64,000 nt of DNA from Candidatus Poribacteria bacterium (lineage in GTDB: Bacteria > Poribacteria > WGA-4E > WGA-3G): the NCBI GenBank assembly GCA_022826805.1, contig JAJDUH010000044.1, positions 156,862 to 220,861 of the forward strand. Reading direction: 5' to 3'. This document shows positions 41,641 through 51,610 of the stretch, piece after piece. Under the pieces are notes generated by a model. The model ran no database searches. It had not been told where the DNA came from and saw only the letters and a program-made list of their open reading frames with translations. Position numbers and translations under genes: made by a program. The stretch's first letter is position 1; each line of letters begins with the position of its first letter.

Positions 41641-43065
41641 CTACGAACACCACGCATAAGGACCAGGACCTGTCTGGCGAACCATCTTGGCGATCTGCTG
41701 GCGCATCTGCGCGATGCGGTTCTGGTGCTCCGGGCGATCAACAACGTTTCGCATTTCGCCCGGGTCGGTCTTTAGGTCGTACAGATCATCAATATCAAAG
41801 CGATTCCGAACATATTTCCAGTGTCCATCTTTTATCATTACATGCGCCGCCAGTTCTTCCGGTTCGTTCGCATCATGATAGATTGCATCGAGGCTGGCGA
41901 TTTCGGCGAAGATCGGTTGCCGTTCCGGCTCCTGCCTGTTCAAAATCGCCGCCGCAACGGATCGCCCATCAATCGGCTTTTCTGGCGTCTGACCGGCGAA
42001 ACTCAGCAAAGTCGGCATCAGATCCACGCCAGCCAGAGGGGTCGTGACCCGAAAACCTGAAGGTAAATGGTTCTGCCATGAGATCAGACACGGCACCCGC
42101 ACCGAAGCCTCATACATCAAACACTTCTCGGTATAACCGTGGTCACCGAGCAACTCACCGTGATCACTCATAAAGGCGACAACCGTATTTGTTCCTTCAA
42201 GTGCCTTCAGGAGCCTACCGACTTGATCGTCAATGTGCGTGATTAAGGCGTAATAGTACGTCATCATTCGGCGGAATTCATTGTCGGTCACCGTTGAAGG
42301 GATACGAAATTTTCCCCGCTTCTGAAATTCGGGCTTCCCATCGAGCGGATCGCGCAATGAGTCAGGTAGCGGCATCTCTTCTTCGCGATAGCGTCCCGGC
42401 AGGTCGGGCGGCACCAAGACCAGCGGGTGAGGGTCTTTGATACTCGCAAACAAGAAGAATGGGGCATCATCTTGCTGCTGAACAAATTCCAGCGCACGGT
42501 CGATTGTCCAAGTTGTGCGTTGCTGTCGAGGGTCCGTGATTGTGCCAAACGCCAAGATATTTCCGTACTGCGTCATTCCGGGTGCACCTGAGCGATATAA
42601 ATTTTCAACCCCCTCCGCATCAAAATAATCAAACAGCGGATCTGGATAGTCCCCAAGATAACGATAGGTAGACCAGAAATCGGTAAATCCGTGTTGTGGA
42701 CGATGGTCGTCCCCCAAGTGCCATGGACCAACGATACCACAGCGATAGCCAGTACTTTTGAGCAGATCCCCGATAGTCGTCCGGTCGTGAGGTAGGTAGC
42801 CGCCGAACTCGCCCATCCTTTGGGGTCCATAATTCCGCATCTGTAAGTGGGCATGCGGATAGAGCCCCGTCAACCAACTCGCCCGCGCGGGTGAACAGAC
42901 AGGAGACGCACAGTAAGCGTTTTCAAAGCAGACACCGTTCGCTGCCAACCGATCCAGATGGGGCGTCTGAACGACCGGGCTACCAGCGAATCCGGCTGCG
43001 TCCCACCGCATCTGATCACACATAATGAGTACGATATTGGGTCGAGATGTTGTCATGCTACCCAT
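41641..43065 (-). CDS. Sulfatase (alkaline-phosphatase superfamily), Cys-type
   Basis: A 474-residue sulfatase with the maturation motif CSPARASWLTG in YCASPVCSPAR, where the Cys becomes formylglycine, and metal ligands in NIVLIMCDQMRWD and MSDHGELLGDHG. It has no visible signal peptide, so it may act in the cytoplasm. It removes sulfate from sugars or other organic compounds. A second sulfatase of a different subfamily is encoded at 45762. The formylglycine-generating enzyme is not in this window. Start choice between 43065 and 43056 is open. Confidence 0.94.
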   Translation of the reverse strand: MGSMTTSRPNIVLIMCDQMRWDAAGFAGSPVVQTPHLDRLAANGVCFENAYCASPVCSPARASWLTGLYPHAHLQMRNYGPQRMGEFGGYLPHDRTTIGDLLKSTGYRCGIVGPWHLGDDHRPQHGFTDFWSTYRYLGDYPDPLFDYFDAEGVENLYRSGAPGMTQYGNILAFGTITDPRQQRTTWTIDRALEFVQQQDDAPFFLFASIKDPHPLVLVPPDLPGRYREEEMPLPDSLRDPLDGKPEFQKRGKFRIPSTVTDNEFRRMMTYYYALITHIDDQVGRLLKALEGTNTVVAFMSDHGELLGDHGYTEKCLMYEASVRVPCLISWQNHLPSGFRVTTPLAGVDLMPTLLSFAGQTPEKPIDGRSVAAAILNRQEPERQPIFAEIASLDAIYHDANEPEELAAHVMIKDGHWKYVRNRFDIDDLYDLKTDPGEMRNVVDRPEHQNRIAQMRQQIAKMVRQTGPGPYAWCS

Positions 43066-43110
43066 CTTAGGCTACTTTGAGGAATAATTTACTTCACAGT
43101 GAGAGTTATG

Positions 43111-43207
43111 GGGTATCGGTTTTCAGAAGGGCAGTTATCAGTTAAAGAGGATGTTTCTCTTGTTAAACGAAAACCTCTTAACCGACTACCGACAACTGAT
43201 AACTATT
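43111..43207. repeat. Intergenic repeat with GTTATCAGTTA and CTGATAACTAT
   Basis: GGTATCGGTTTTCAG, GGCAGTTATCAGTTAA, TCTCTTGTTAAACGAAAACCTCTTAACC and GACAACTGATAACTAT form a partly inverted block. Elements match those at 22557 and 28646. Confidence 0.6.
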
Positions 43208-43211
43208 TAAA

Positions 43212-43595
43212 TTACGGAGCGAAACTCGATCGCAGTTTGATACCCCAACGTCCTTCTTCGTAGGTCAAGACGTAGAGCGATTCGTAGGAGGCAATGACCG
43301 AGCCATCGGCGCGATAGCGTGTGAACTGCGTATCAACATGGACTTTGGACTCTGAGATGTGGACAATGTTACGTCTGTCCCAAGCACTGTGGTGCCAACC
43401 TCTTGCGGTTAGATTGGTTCTTATTCTTTCCACATCCTGCTCACCCGGTTTGTTGAGTATTCGCATGTTCCCAGAAGCGAGACGGTAGTGCGGAAAGTGA
43501 AACGTTTTTTCCCATGCGATTATATCAAGACGATTGAAAGCCGCCATCCACGTGTCAAGAACCTCTATGACTTCAGATTCGATTGTTTCTCTCAT
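43212..43595 (-). CDS. NTF2-like/SnoaL-fold small protein
   Basis: ATG at 43595 is preferred because GAGGTG lies six bases upstream; a GTG at 43604 in frame is the alternative. The 127-residue protein has an NTF2-like pattern: VIEVLDTWMAAFNRLDIIAW at the N-terminus, then alternating strands ending in SVIASYESLYVLTYEEGRWGIKLRSSF. The fold is found in isomerases, dehydratases and binding proteins; this one has no clear active site. It is 130 nt from the ABC exporter end. Single-gene unit. Confidence 0.75.
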   Translation of the reverse strand: MRETIESEVIEVLDTWMAAFNRLDIIAWEKTFHFPHYRLASGNMRILNKPGEQDVERIRTNLTARGWHHSAWDRRNIVHISESKVHVDTQFTRYRADGSVIASYESLYVLTYEEGRWGIKLRSSFAP

Positions 43596-43732
43596 TGCTT
43601 GCACCTCAAATAGATATTATCATACGCCAGTCATTCTAACACAAATCCTTTACCTATGCAAATTGCAGCAGGGAAAACGCTCCACCGCCGGAGGCGACCT
43701 TGATTCCCTCCGACTTTCCGTTATATGTCTTT

Positions 43733-45613
43733 TCAAACATCCTCATGATGGTAATATCTTGCTTGTGTGGTAAAAAGCTTTGCGTACATGCCACCTTGTG
43801 CAAGCAATTCCTCATGACTCCCCTGCTCAATGCACGCCCCATCCTCAAGAACAATAATTCGATCTGCCATTCGGACGGTTGAGAAGCGATGTGAGATGAT
43901 CACACTCGTTTTGTTCCGTGTTAAACGCGCAAACTGTTCAAAGACTTCATGCTCAGCCAACGGATCCAATGAGGCTGTCGGTTCATCAAGGATAAGCAGC
44001 TGTGTGTCGCGGAAGAAAGCACGTGCCAATCCAAGCTTTTGCCATTCACCCCCGGATAGATCAACTCCCTCCTCTAAGGTTCGACCGAGCACTGTATCAA
44101 ATTTTTTAGGAAGTCTTTGGATCAGGGAACTTGCATCACTATCTTCCGCTGCTTTTTCCAAGCACTCTGTATCGCTGGAATGTTCTATTTGACCAAAGAT
44201 GATGTTATCTCGGATCGTCAAATGGTATTGTATAAAATCCTGAAACAGGATGCTAATCTGTTGGCGTAACTGAACGAGATCATACTCGACTAAGCTGCGT
44301 CCATCCAGCAAAATCTCTCCCTCCGTTGGATCATAAAATCGAGATAGGAGCTTAACAAGCGTTGTTTTACCCGCGCCATTTCTGCCAACTATCGCCACCG
44401 TCTCCCCAGAACGAATGCTAAAACTGACATTCCGCAAGACATATCGATCTTGTCCAGGATACTTAAAAGAAACACTCCCGAATTCAATACCTTTTTCAAG
44501 AGATTTCGGGGATACGGATGGATCTTTTGAACGCGCTAATGCGCCTTCCACATCCTGCGGATGAAGATCAAGATATGCAAATAGGTTCGTGATAAAAAGT
44601 GTGTTTTCGTAACCTTGCACAACAGAACGCAATACACCGTCAAACCTTTGCTGACAACTATTTACTGCTTGGAAATAAAGCATAATGTCCCCAATGGTTA
44701 TATGTCCATAAAGCGCCCTGATAATAATATAAACCCACAGCCCTACACCCACAAGATTTGAAAAAGTTGAAAGAAACCAATCGACCCTTGTCTCAGAGAC
44801 GGTCATTTTTTCATGTGCTTGAATGTATTCTTCCTTATGTTGCGCAAACCGACTATATAGATGCTCAAAAAGTCCGAAGATTCGGACTTCCTTTATACTC
44901 TCCCGAGAGGTCATCAGATTCTGAAAATACTCTACGATACGCCGCATTGTTGTATAAGTCATATGCACAAGAAAACGTCGTTTCACATGCCATCTCATGA
45001 AAGCGAACGACACAAGCGGAACTATCCCAATCGCCACAGCAGCAAAAACATGTAGCTGAGTGAGGATGAGGATCATCGCGATCAAAGTCAGGGCATCCCG
45101 CAGGATCGCTACAAGGTGCCAAATCACATTCGCCGGTCGCCACCCAGCATCTTGTGTTGCATTCGTGAGCATATTGTGGAACTTAGAATCTTCAAAAAAC
45201 GCATAATCTAAAGTATCTGTCTTTTGAAGTATGAGTTGCTAGATGTAATATTCTACGCGTCTTGCCACAATATCGCGGAACATGGTGTTGAGTGCTCGAA
45301 GTGCCGAACTGATTGCCATCACCCCTAAATAAAACCCCAAAAGCCATATAAGTCTACTTAGGTCAACAGCACCTCCAGCCTGATTAACCTGAATCTCCTC
45401 GACAACATGGTCAATTATTACCTTCAATAACCAAACTTGAATAGGAGGCACAAGCCCCTCAAGAATTGATGTTATCAAACACCCAAGGAAAGGATACGGG
45501 CTTGCCTTCCAAACCAATGTAGCAGTACGAGGATAGAGGGATATTACAGCGCGAAAGTTTAGAAGCGTCTCTTTAAGGGAATTGGTCTCTTCCTTATTCG
45601 TCATATGGTGCAC
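43733..45613 (-). pseudogene. ABC exporter half-transporter interrupted by an in-frame TAG
   Basis: A continuous 627-codon frame with a single TAG at 45239-45241 (codon 125). Before it are the first membrane helices (YPFLGCLITSILEGLVPP, SRLIWLLGFYLGVMAI); after it the conserved QLILQKTDTLDYAFFEDSKF and the rest of the fused membrane domain and ATPase. The ATPase has Walker A GRNGAGKTT, Q-loop QISILFQDF, signature LSGGEWQKLGLARAFF, Walker B LLILDEPTASLDP and the H-loop. CAG-to-TAG is a one-base change. Either the gene is dead, the TAG is an error, or it is read through. Reinitiation at 45172 would lose helices 1-2. Confidence 0.85.
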
Positions 45614-45761
45614 CTCATTTTATTATAGTCTTCAAAAAGAACGAGAGAAGACAAAAAGTTGTCGCTTTCTTTCTCGAAATCAGATATACTTCCACAAATC
45701 GGTCGGTATTAGAGAACCATCCGTTGCACGGCTTTGCGGCGAAAGGAGAACTGTAGATACA

Positions 45762-47132
45762 ATGAACATTGTTTTTCTATTTTCAGATGAACACGCCGGT
45801 GCTGTGATGGGAAATAGTGGGCATCCCGTTGTCCAGACACCACATCTTGATCGCCTCGCCGATCAGAGTTACACATTCGACAACGCTTATTGCAATTATC
45901 CAATCTGTACACCCTCACGCCTGTCCATGCTCACTGGACGCTATCCGCATCAGATTGAAGCGTGGGATTTGGCGGCAATTGCTGATGGGCAGCACCACCA
46001 GACATGGGGCGACTATTTGACGGAGGCAAGTTATGAGACTGTGTTATGCGGACGAACGCATTTCAACGGGTCGGATCGACTGCTCGGCTTCTCCCAGCGC
46101 CTACTTGATGACCTACCCCGGTGGCGTCGCTCAACGGGTCGTCCACCACGGCGTACACCTGACGAACGGCGAGGTTCCAATTCGCACGTTACCGAATGCG
46201 GACCGGGAGACCACGAACACACGAGGTACGACAGAAACGTCGCGAACTTGGCAGTAGACTTTCTTAATCAGAAAGCAGATGCGTCAGATGATAACCCCTT
46301 CCTCCTCTACTGCGGATTCATGAATCCACACTTCCCACTGATTGCACCGCCCGAATTCTATTCACAGTACGACCCGGACTCGCTTGAACTACCCGCCACG
46401 TGGAACGAACCGCTCGAATCTCAACATCCCATAATCCAACACCACCGTTGGGCGTGGCGAAACGAGATTCCACCACCTGAAGCAACCGTGCGTTGTGCGT
46501 TAGCTTCGTATTACGCACTTGTTTCGACTCTCGATGCTGAGATTGGACGGATACTTGAGGCAATTGACACGTCCCCGCTACGCGAAAATACGCTTGTCAT
46601 CTACACCAGCGATCACGGTGAGATGGCAGGACACCACGGCATGTGGCAAAAACAGTGCTTCTACGAACCAGCGGTAAAGGTCCCACTCATACTACGCCTA
46701 CCTTCGGGTGAGAATGGTCGCGTGGCACAAAACGTTTCTCTGGTAGATGTCTTACCCACTCTGTTGGAGGTTGCAGGTTTGGAAACACCGCGCGATTTAC
46801 CGGGGGACAGTCTGTTAGGAATAGCCCAACACCAATCAGACGAAACGACACGTTCCGTCTTCTCAGAGTACCATCACATGGGTATACTCAATGCCGGTTT
46901 CATGCTCAAACGTGGGAATTACAAACTGTGTCATTACGTCGGGAGCGAACCGCAGCTGTTCAATGTGGCTGTTGATCCATTAGAGAACGATGACTTAGCA
47001 TCAAAGCCTGAATATGCAGCGACACGTAATGAAATGGAAGTTGCCTTGCGTGCAGTTCTTGATCCAGAACGCGAAGATGCACGAGCAAAAGAGAATCAAA
47101 GAGTGCGTAGGTTGAAACTTGGGGAGATTTAA
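45762..47132 (+). CDS. Sulfatase (alkaline-phosphatase superfamily), second type
   Basis: Start at ATG 45762 (GAAAGGAGAA upstream), 456 residues; 60 codons of frame upstream lack similarity. It has the maturation motif CTPSRLSMLTGR in YPICTPSR and metal ligands in VFLFSDEHAGA and YTSDHGEMAGHHG. It belongs to the choline-sulfatase or heparan-like sulfatase group by eye, with a conserved C-terminal QLFNVAVDPLENDDLA. It is separated from and convergent with the MBL-cupin gene, whose end is only 3 nt away. No signal peptide. Confidence 0.94.
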   Translation: MNIVFLFSDEHAGAVMGNSGHPVVQTPHLDRLADQSYTFDNAYCNYPICTPSRLSMLTGRYPHQIEAWDLAAIADGQHHQTWGDYLTEASYETVLCGRTHFNGSDRLLGFSQRLLDDLPRWRRSTGRPPRRTPDERRGSNSHVTECGPGDHEHTRYDRNVANLAVDFLNQKADASDDNPFLLYCGFMNPHFPLIAPPEFYSQYDPDSLELPATWNEPLESQHPIIQHHRWAWRNEIPPPEATVRCALASYYALVSTLDAEIGRILEAIDTSPLRENTLVIYTSDHGEMAGHHGMWQKQCFYEPAVKVPLILRLPSGENGRVAQNVSLVDVLPTLLEVAGLETPRDLPGDSLLGIAQHQSDETTRSVFSEYHHMGILNAGFMLKRGNYKLCHYVGSEPQLFNVAVDPLENDDLASKPEYAATRNEMEVALRAVLDPEREDARAKENQRVRRLKLGEI

Positions 47133-47135
47133 CTC

Positions 47136-48197
47136 TTAAACCTCGCCATCCCAATAACTCAGGCTTGGGTCTTTACGGTAAATCTTCCCAACAACATAAG
47201 GCAACACTTTGTTGGAATCTGGATACTCGCTCACATCGTGGGGTGTGGTGGTGCCGAGTATAAATAACACAACCGCAGCATCGCTATTATTGACAAACTT
47301 ATGCGCGCCGATTGTGCCGGGCGGAAAGGCGATGAAATCCCCTTCTCTTACCTCCGCATCGCCTCGTGGCGTTTTGAGTGTGCAGGTGCCTTCCATTACG
47401 TAGCACATCTCCTCACCGAAATTGTGAAAATGCATCGGGAAACTCATCTTACCGGGTAGGAGACGGATAACACGATACCCCAAATTCTTGCCGCCGATAA
47501 GTGGGTCAATGTCTTTATCTTCAAAATCATAAGGGTGCGGTGCATTCTTGTACTGCCACTCTATTTCATCAATGTGAATCCGATTGATGTAAATATCTCG
47601 CCGTGCTTGCAAACAGTCAACGAGGTGTTGACGCGCATCATTAAAGATGGAGTGCCCGTCACCAACAAGAATCGTGTTGAAGCGAAGTCCCAAAATTTTA
47701 CGCAGTTCAAGTGCCGCTTTAGGCGGATCAGCCAACTTTTCATCGGCGAGTAAAGTCAACGCCCCCATCGGTTCGCCTACTACCAGATCTCCGAACAGAA
47801 CAGCCCCTTTCTCTGGAGAGTAGAGTGCAATCTCGCCAGGGCTTTTTCCATAACTGAGATGAATGGCATGTAAACCTGGCACAATCGCCTCTCGGTCCTG
47901 AACAGTTCTTGTCGGCGTGATGCGCAACGCATCAGCATCCGCTTCATGCACAATCACTTGGGCACCCGTCCGCTGCTGAAAAACAGCCGCTTCACGTTCA
48001 TGATCCGCATTTGTCAGCACAATCAACTTCGCGCCGCCGAGTGCCGTGAAGTGTTCATAGTCAGCATCGGACATTGGAACAGGGTCTATGAGAACATTGC
48101 CGTCAGGACGCACCCACAAATGCCCGTTAAAATCTACCTGCCGTTCAGGGCTAAAGACACCCCAACTGTATATATCTTCAAAAATCAAGCGTTTCAT
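47136..48197 (-). CDS. Fusion of a degenerate metallo-beta-lactamase-fold domain and a cupin
   Basis: Start at ATG 48197 (GAGGAG upstream), 353 residues. The N-terminal 220 residues have the MBL-fold strand pattern (LWVRPDGNVLIDPVPM, IVLTNADHEREAA, HLSYGKSPGEIALY, ALFGDLVVGEP-like, TILVGDGHSIF), but HxHxDH is reduced to NADH, so the first two metal His are missing. Residues about 245-320 form a cupin with metal ligands in MHFHNFGEEMCYVMEG and GTIGAHKFVN. The cupin may be the active part. It overlaps the lipoprotein gene by 20 nt, so both are co-translated. Function unknown. Confidence 0.85.
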   Translation of the reverse strand: MKRLIFEDIYSWGVFSPERQVDFNGHLWVRPDGNVLIDPVPMSDADYEHFTALGGAKLIVLTNADHEREAAVFQQRTGAQVIVHEADADALRITPTRTVQDREAIVPGLHAIHLSYGKSPGEIALYSPEKGAVLFGDLVVGEPMGALTLLADEKLADPPKAALELRKILGLRFNTILVGDGHSIFNDARQHLVDCLQARRDIYINRIHIDEIEWQYKNAPHPYDFEDKDIDPLIGGKNLGYRVIRLLPGKMSFPMHFHNFGEEMCYVMEGTCTLKTPRGDAEVREGDFIAFPPGTIGAHKFVNNSDAAVVLFILGTTTPHDVSEYPDSNKVLPYVVGKIYRKDPSLSYWDGEV

Positions 48198-48741
48198 TTG
48201 TATGCTCCTCTGGGGACGCCTCCTTTGAAACAAGCCCGTAGACCTCAATTTCGTGGACAAAGGCTCTACCTAACCGGACTCTCGATACGACTCTACCATG
48301 CATCGGATCAAACTCTCCTCGCATCTTTTCATCTTCGGTGGTACCACTGATGTAGATGCGGAGTGCATCCGTTACAACACCACTAACACGCATTTGGACG
48401 ACCGGACTCTCGTTATTTTGAACTTGCTGAATTGGGTGCCACCGTCCCTCACCTTCTAATTTTTCGTATATCATAAAGCTTGTGATGTTCGTCCCGCGGA
48501 TGGTGATCCGGTGAATTGCCTTTTGCGTCGGCAAGTTAAGATGAATCCACCGTCCGGCAGCGTATCCCCTCGTTTTTTCATCACCGTCTATCATTTCTGG
48601 GGCAGTGCAGGTGACCCCTTCCGTGACGGCATAGTTGTAAAACTCCTGTGGTTCAAACAACATTTGCAATACCTTGGATTGGCATCCCGAAAAAAGTGCC
48701 ACGGCGCAGAGCACTGGAAAGATAAAGAGGTAACGTCGCAT
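48178..48741 (-). CDS. Lipoprotein with F5/8 type C (discoidin-like) domain
   Basis: A 187-residue protein. MRRYLFIFPVLCAVALFSGC is a lipoprotein signal with the Cys at residue 20. The mature part carries a carbohydrate-binding-like F5/8C pattern (EMIDGDEKTRGYA, RWIHLNLPTQKAIHRITIRG, VTDALRIYISGT, VHEIEVYGL). It would sit on a membrane and bind glycans. The end overlaps the start of the MBL-cupin gene, a translational link, suggesting that surface binding and the downstream protein are used together. Confidence 0.8.
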   Translation of the reverse strand: MRRYLFIFPVLCAVALFSGCQSKVLQMLFEPQEFYNYAVTEGVTCTAPEMIDGDEKTRGYAAGRWIHLNLPTQKAIHRITIRGTNITSFMIYEKLEGEGRWHPIQQVQNNESPVVQMRVSGVVTDALRIYISGTTEDEKMRGEFDPMHGRVVSRVRLGRAFVHEIEVYGLVSKEASPEEHTNETLDF

Positions 48742-48827
48742 TTCTCTCCTCCCGTTATCCGTTCCCGTTTTTGTGGAATATTATAGCACATTTTTATTCT
48801 TCTTTGAACCCGAATTTTGCGAAAGCG

Positions 48828-48856
48828 TTGTTTTAAAATCGAAACTGCGATATAAT
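48828..48856 (+). promoter_or_regulatory. Candidate promoter for the Gfo/Idh gene
   Basis: TTGTTT and TATAAT (perfect) are 17 nt apart. A short hairpin GCGGTTTCCTACCGC lies at about 48902-48916, between it and the ribosome-binding site. Confidence 0.5.
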
Positions 48857-48950
48857 AATCCCTTACAAAAATGAGCCTCTAAATCATGCTCACAAAGTTA
48901 CGCGGTTTCCTACCGCGTCAGCCAAAATGGGTCTCACACAGGAGAAAATT

Positions 48951-49988
48951 ATGTACAAAAGCGCGATTTTAGGATGTCGTGGACGTGCTCGTGGACACGC
49001 ACGCGCCTATGAACACGCCAAGGGCGGGAAACTCGCCGCTATTTGCGATATGCAGGAAGATTTGCTCAACGATTTCGGGGACGAATTCGGGATTGACGCC
49101 CGTTATACCGACCTTGACGAAATGCTCTCAAAGGAAAAGCCGGACCTGCTCCATATCGTTACCGCACCCGTGTTACGTGGGTCTAACAAACGCATCCGCT
49201 ATCCACTGATGAATCAAGCCTCTGAGCACGGCGTGCCTGCTGCGATTGTCGAGAAACCGATCGCCGTCGAAAGCGAAGACTGGCGGCAGATATCCGAACT
49301 CGCTGAACGCACTAAAACGAAATTCGTTGTCAACACACAACTCAATTTCCATCCGCAGAACCTCGCACTTAAGCAAGATGTCGCCGAAGGAAAAATTGGA
49401 TCAATCAAATTTATCGAAGCGAGTGCACGCAATCCGCCCGTCGATCAAGCACCACACGTCCTACAACTCGTGTCATCTTACATTGATAACTCCCGTCCAG
49501 TGAGAGTGCAAGGACAAATCTCAGGATCAGAACAGCTCAATTCAGCACAACCTTCGCCCGCCAACGCTACCGCCCTCGCGACTTACGCAAACGGCGTACA
49601 AGTCTCACTCGCATTCGGTCCGACCATGGCACCCCGCGTGCTACCTGATACCTCCAATAACAGGCATAAACGCGTCTGCGTATTCGGCGAAGAAGGATTT
49701 GTTCACTGGCGATTTGAGAGTTGGGAACGTAATCTACCCGGCACCGGTTATGAAGGTGGCGATCTGAACTACGGCGCACAAGATGTGCTCGCACAAGGTG
49801 GACTCACCGACGCAGTCTTCGAGTGGCTCGACGACGAGAGCAAGGTACATCCGACACATCTCAAGCAATCCCTCGCTGAGTTCAACCTGCTTTTGGGTAT
49901 TTACTATAGCGGTTTGACGAACACTGTCGTCGAATTGCCGTTCGATCCACCTGACGGCATGATTGATATGTTCCGCGAACGTCTTTAA
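48951..49988 (+). CDS. Gfo/Idh/MocA family oxidoreductase
   Basis: ATG at 48951 with CAGGAG nine bases upstream gives 345 residues. Rossmann N-terminus MYKSAILGCRGRARGHARAY, then DLLHIVTAP and AAIVEKPIAVESEDW (the conserved EKP lysine), followed by a C-terminal barrel. It oxidises or reduces a sugar or inositol derivative with NAD(P). It ends at a terminator hairpin at 50019. The RGRARGHA loop is unusual compared with GxGxxG. Substrate unknown. Confidence 0.92.
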   Translation: MYKSAILGCRGRARGHARAYEHAKGGKLAAICDMQEDLLNDFGDEFGIDARYTDLDEMLSKEKPDLLHIVTAPVLRGSNKRIRYPLMNQASEHGVPAAIVEKPIAVESEDWRQISELAERTKTKFVVNTQLNFHPQNLALKQDVAEGKIGSIKFIEASARNPPVDQAPHVLQLVSSYIDNSRPVRVQGQISGSEQLNSAQPSPANATALATYANGVQVSLAFGPTMAPRVLPDTSNNRHKRVCVFGEEGFVHWRFESWERNLPGTGYEGGDLNYGAQDVLAQGGLTDAVFEWLDDESKVHPTHLKQSLAEFNLLLGIYYSGLTNTVVELPFDPPDGMIDMFRERL

Positions 49989-50018
49989 AAGTAGCCGTCA
50001 TCTACTATTTCGCTTGCT

Positions 50019-50066
50019 GGCGAGGTGTTTTGCTTGGGTGTTTCCCACCCAACCTCGCCTATTTTT
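50019..50066 (+). terminator. Terminator hairpin in a GGCGAGGT...ACCTCGCC repeat
   Basis: GGCGAGGT (50019-50026) and ACCTCGCC (50052-50059) pair, with GGGTG/CACCC inside, followed by TATTTTT. Related GGCGAGGT units are at 51646-51688 and 63826-63855. Confidence 0.7.
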
Positions 50067-50139
50067 AAAGAGATAACTTTCACGTGTTCCATTTGGACAC
50101 CATCAAGAACCGAGAATCCCAATCGAAAGAGACAACCTC

Positions 50140-51291
50140 ATGAGCAATATCATCTACATGGACAATCATGCAACAACGCCGATTGCACCTGAAGTGTTGG
50201 AAGCCATGATGCCCTACCTCACGACGCATTTTGGTAATGCTTCCAGCACACACTCGTTCGGCACAACGGCGAAGGATGCGGTAGACAAAGCACGCCATCA
50301 AGTCGCTGAGCTGCTCGGATGCTCAGTAGATGAGATCGTCTTCACCAGCGGCGCAACTGAATCCGACAATCTTGCTATTCGAGGGATCGCCTACGCTTGT
50401 AGAGATAATGGAAACCACATCATTACAAGCACAGCAGAGCATCACGCAATCCTCGATACATGCCACGCCTTAGCAGCAGAAGGATTCGAGACGACATATC
50501 TCCCTGTGGACAAATACGGGATGGTAAGTCCAGAGGATGTGGAAGCCGCGATAACCCCAAAAACGACTCTGATGAGTTTCATGTACGCAAATAACGAGGT
50601 CGGCACGATAAACCCAATATCCGATATTACTGCTGTCGCCGCCAAACACGGTGTGCTTTTTCATTCAGATGCCGTGCAAGGGATCGGGCAGTTACCATCG
50701 GATATGGAGCTGTTGGGTGTGGATCTCGCCTCCCTGACGGCGCACAAGATTTACGGTCCGAAGGGGATTGGTGCGCTTTACATCCGTCGAAACACCTCTC
50801 CACCACACTCGCTTTTCTATGGCGGTGGACAAGAATTGGGGGTCCGACCCGGCACACTAAACGTCGCTGGGATAGTAGGTTTAGGTGCAGCGTGCGAACT
50901 TGCTAAAAATTACATGGAGACAGGAAAGAGTTGTGTATCAATCTTGCGCGACACTCTCCATCAGCAGCTGAATGCCCGCTTAGAAGACATCCATCTCAAC
51001 GGACATCCTGAACAGCGACTACCGGGCAATCTGAACCTCTGTTTTGCGGGCGTACAAAGCCACGCCTTGCTAATGGGATTGAAGAGCGTTGCGGTATCAA
51101 CCGGATCGGCATGTGATTCTGAGTTGGTGACAGCATCACACGTTTTGGTTGCGATGGGAGTTCCGAATGAACTGGCGTTGACTGCTGTCCGTTTCGGCTT
51201 GGGACGCTATAACACGGCTGAAGAGGTTGATATTGTTGCGGATGAGGTTATAAAAGTCGTTAATCGGTTACGTGCGCTGGCACCCGAATGA
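50140..51291 (+). CDS. Cysteine desulfurase, NifS/IscS family
   Basis: A 383-residue PLP enzyme: N-terminal MDNHATTPIAPEVLEAM, EIVFTSGATESDNLAI, PLP-linked lysine in LTAHKIYGPKGIG and the persulfide cysteine in STGSACDSELV. It frees sulfur from cysteine for Fe-S clusters or tRNA thiolation. The usual iscU, iscR or mnmA neighbours are absent, so the pathway is not set. It is convergent with the small gene at 51299. IscS or NifS cannot be distinguished here. Confidence 0.94.
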   Translation: MSNIIYMDNHATTPIAPEVLEAMMPYLTTHFGNASSTHSFGTTAKDAVDKARHQVAELLGCSVDEIVFTSGATESDNLAIRGIAYACRDNGNHIITSTAEHHAILDTCHALAAEGFETTYLPVDKYGMVSPEDVEAAITPKTTLMSFMYANNEVGTINPISDITAVAAKHGVLFHSDAVQGIGQLPSDMELLGVDLASLTAHKIYGPKGIGALYIRRNTSPPHSLFYGGGQELGVRPGTLNVAGIVGLGAACELAKNYMETGKSCVSILRDTLHQQLNARLEDIHLNGHPEQRLPGNLNLCFAGVQSHALLMGLKSVAVSTGSACDSELVTASHVLVAMGVPNELALTAVRFGLGRYNTAEEVDIVADEVIKVVNRLRALAPE

Positions 51292-51298
51292 TAATGTT

Positions 51299-51529
51299 CT
51301 AAGCCCCTTGCTCCGCTTGTGGGTGATTTTTGGCGGTATGCTTAGCAATCAGTTCGCGCACAGCAGGCACTAACTCCATAGGCACCTCTATTAGCACGCT
51401 GGATTCATTCTGCAGCGCTTCTTCAGCTTCTGCAACGGCTTCATCTTCTGTCTGTTGGTCGTAGTAGGCAATAACACTCTGGACGCGTTTTTCATCCCAA
51501 CCGGAGGGAAATTCATTCTTTATTTTCAT
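51299..51529 (-). CDS. Small acidic conserved protein
   Basis: A 76-residue protein with FPSGWDEKRVQSVIAYYDQQ, an acidic run TEDEAVAEAEEALQNES, and a C-terminal VPMELVPAVRELIAKH. I recall similar orphans in cyanobacterial and environmental genomes without a function. The acid stretch and small size recall antitoxins. It converges on the cysteine desulfurase gene with 7 nt between stops. Nothing points to a role. Confidence 0.65.
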   Translation of the reverse strand: MKIKNEFPSGWDEKRVQSVIAYYDQQTEDEAVAEAEEALQNESSVLIEVPMELVPAVRELIAKHTAKNHPQAEQGA

Positions 51530-51610
51530 GGTCTGTTTTCCTTACCATTTTATTGATAGATTAGAATAATTATAGCGCAAATTAGACCCAGATTGCAAAG
51601 ATACGTGTTC

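Noticed and set aside
41613..42060. Plus-strand frames opposite the sulfatase gene
   Set aside because: Antisense to a gene with a clear CSPAR motif; no motifs of their own.
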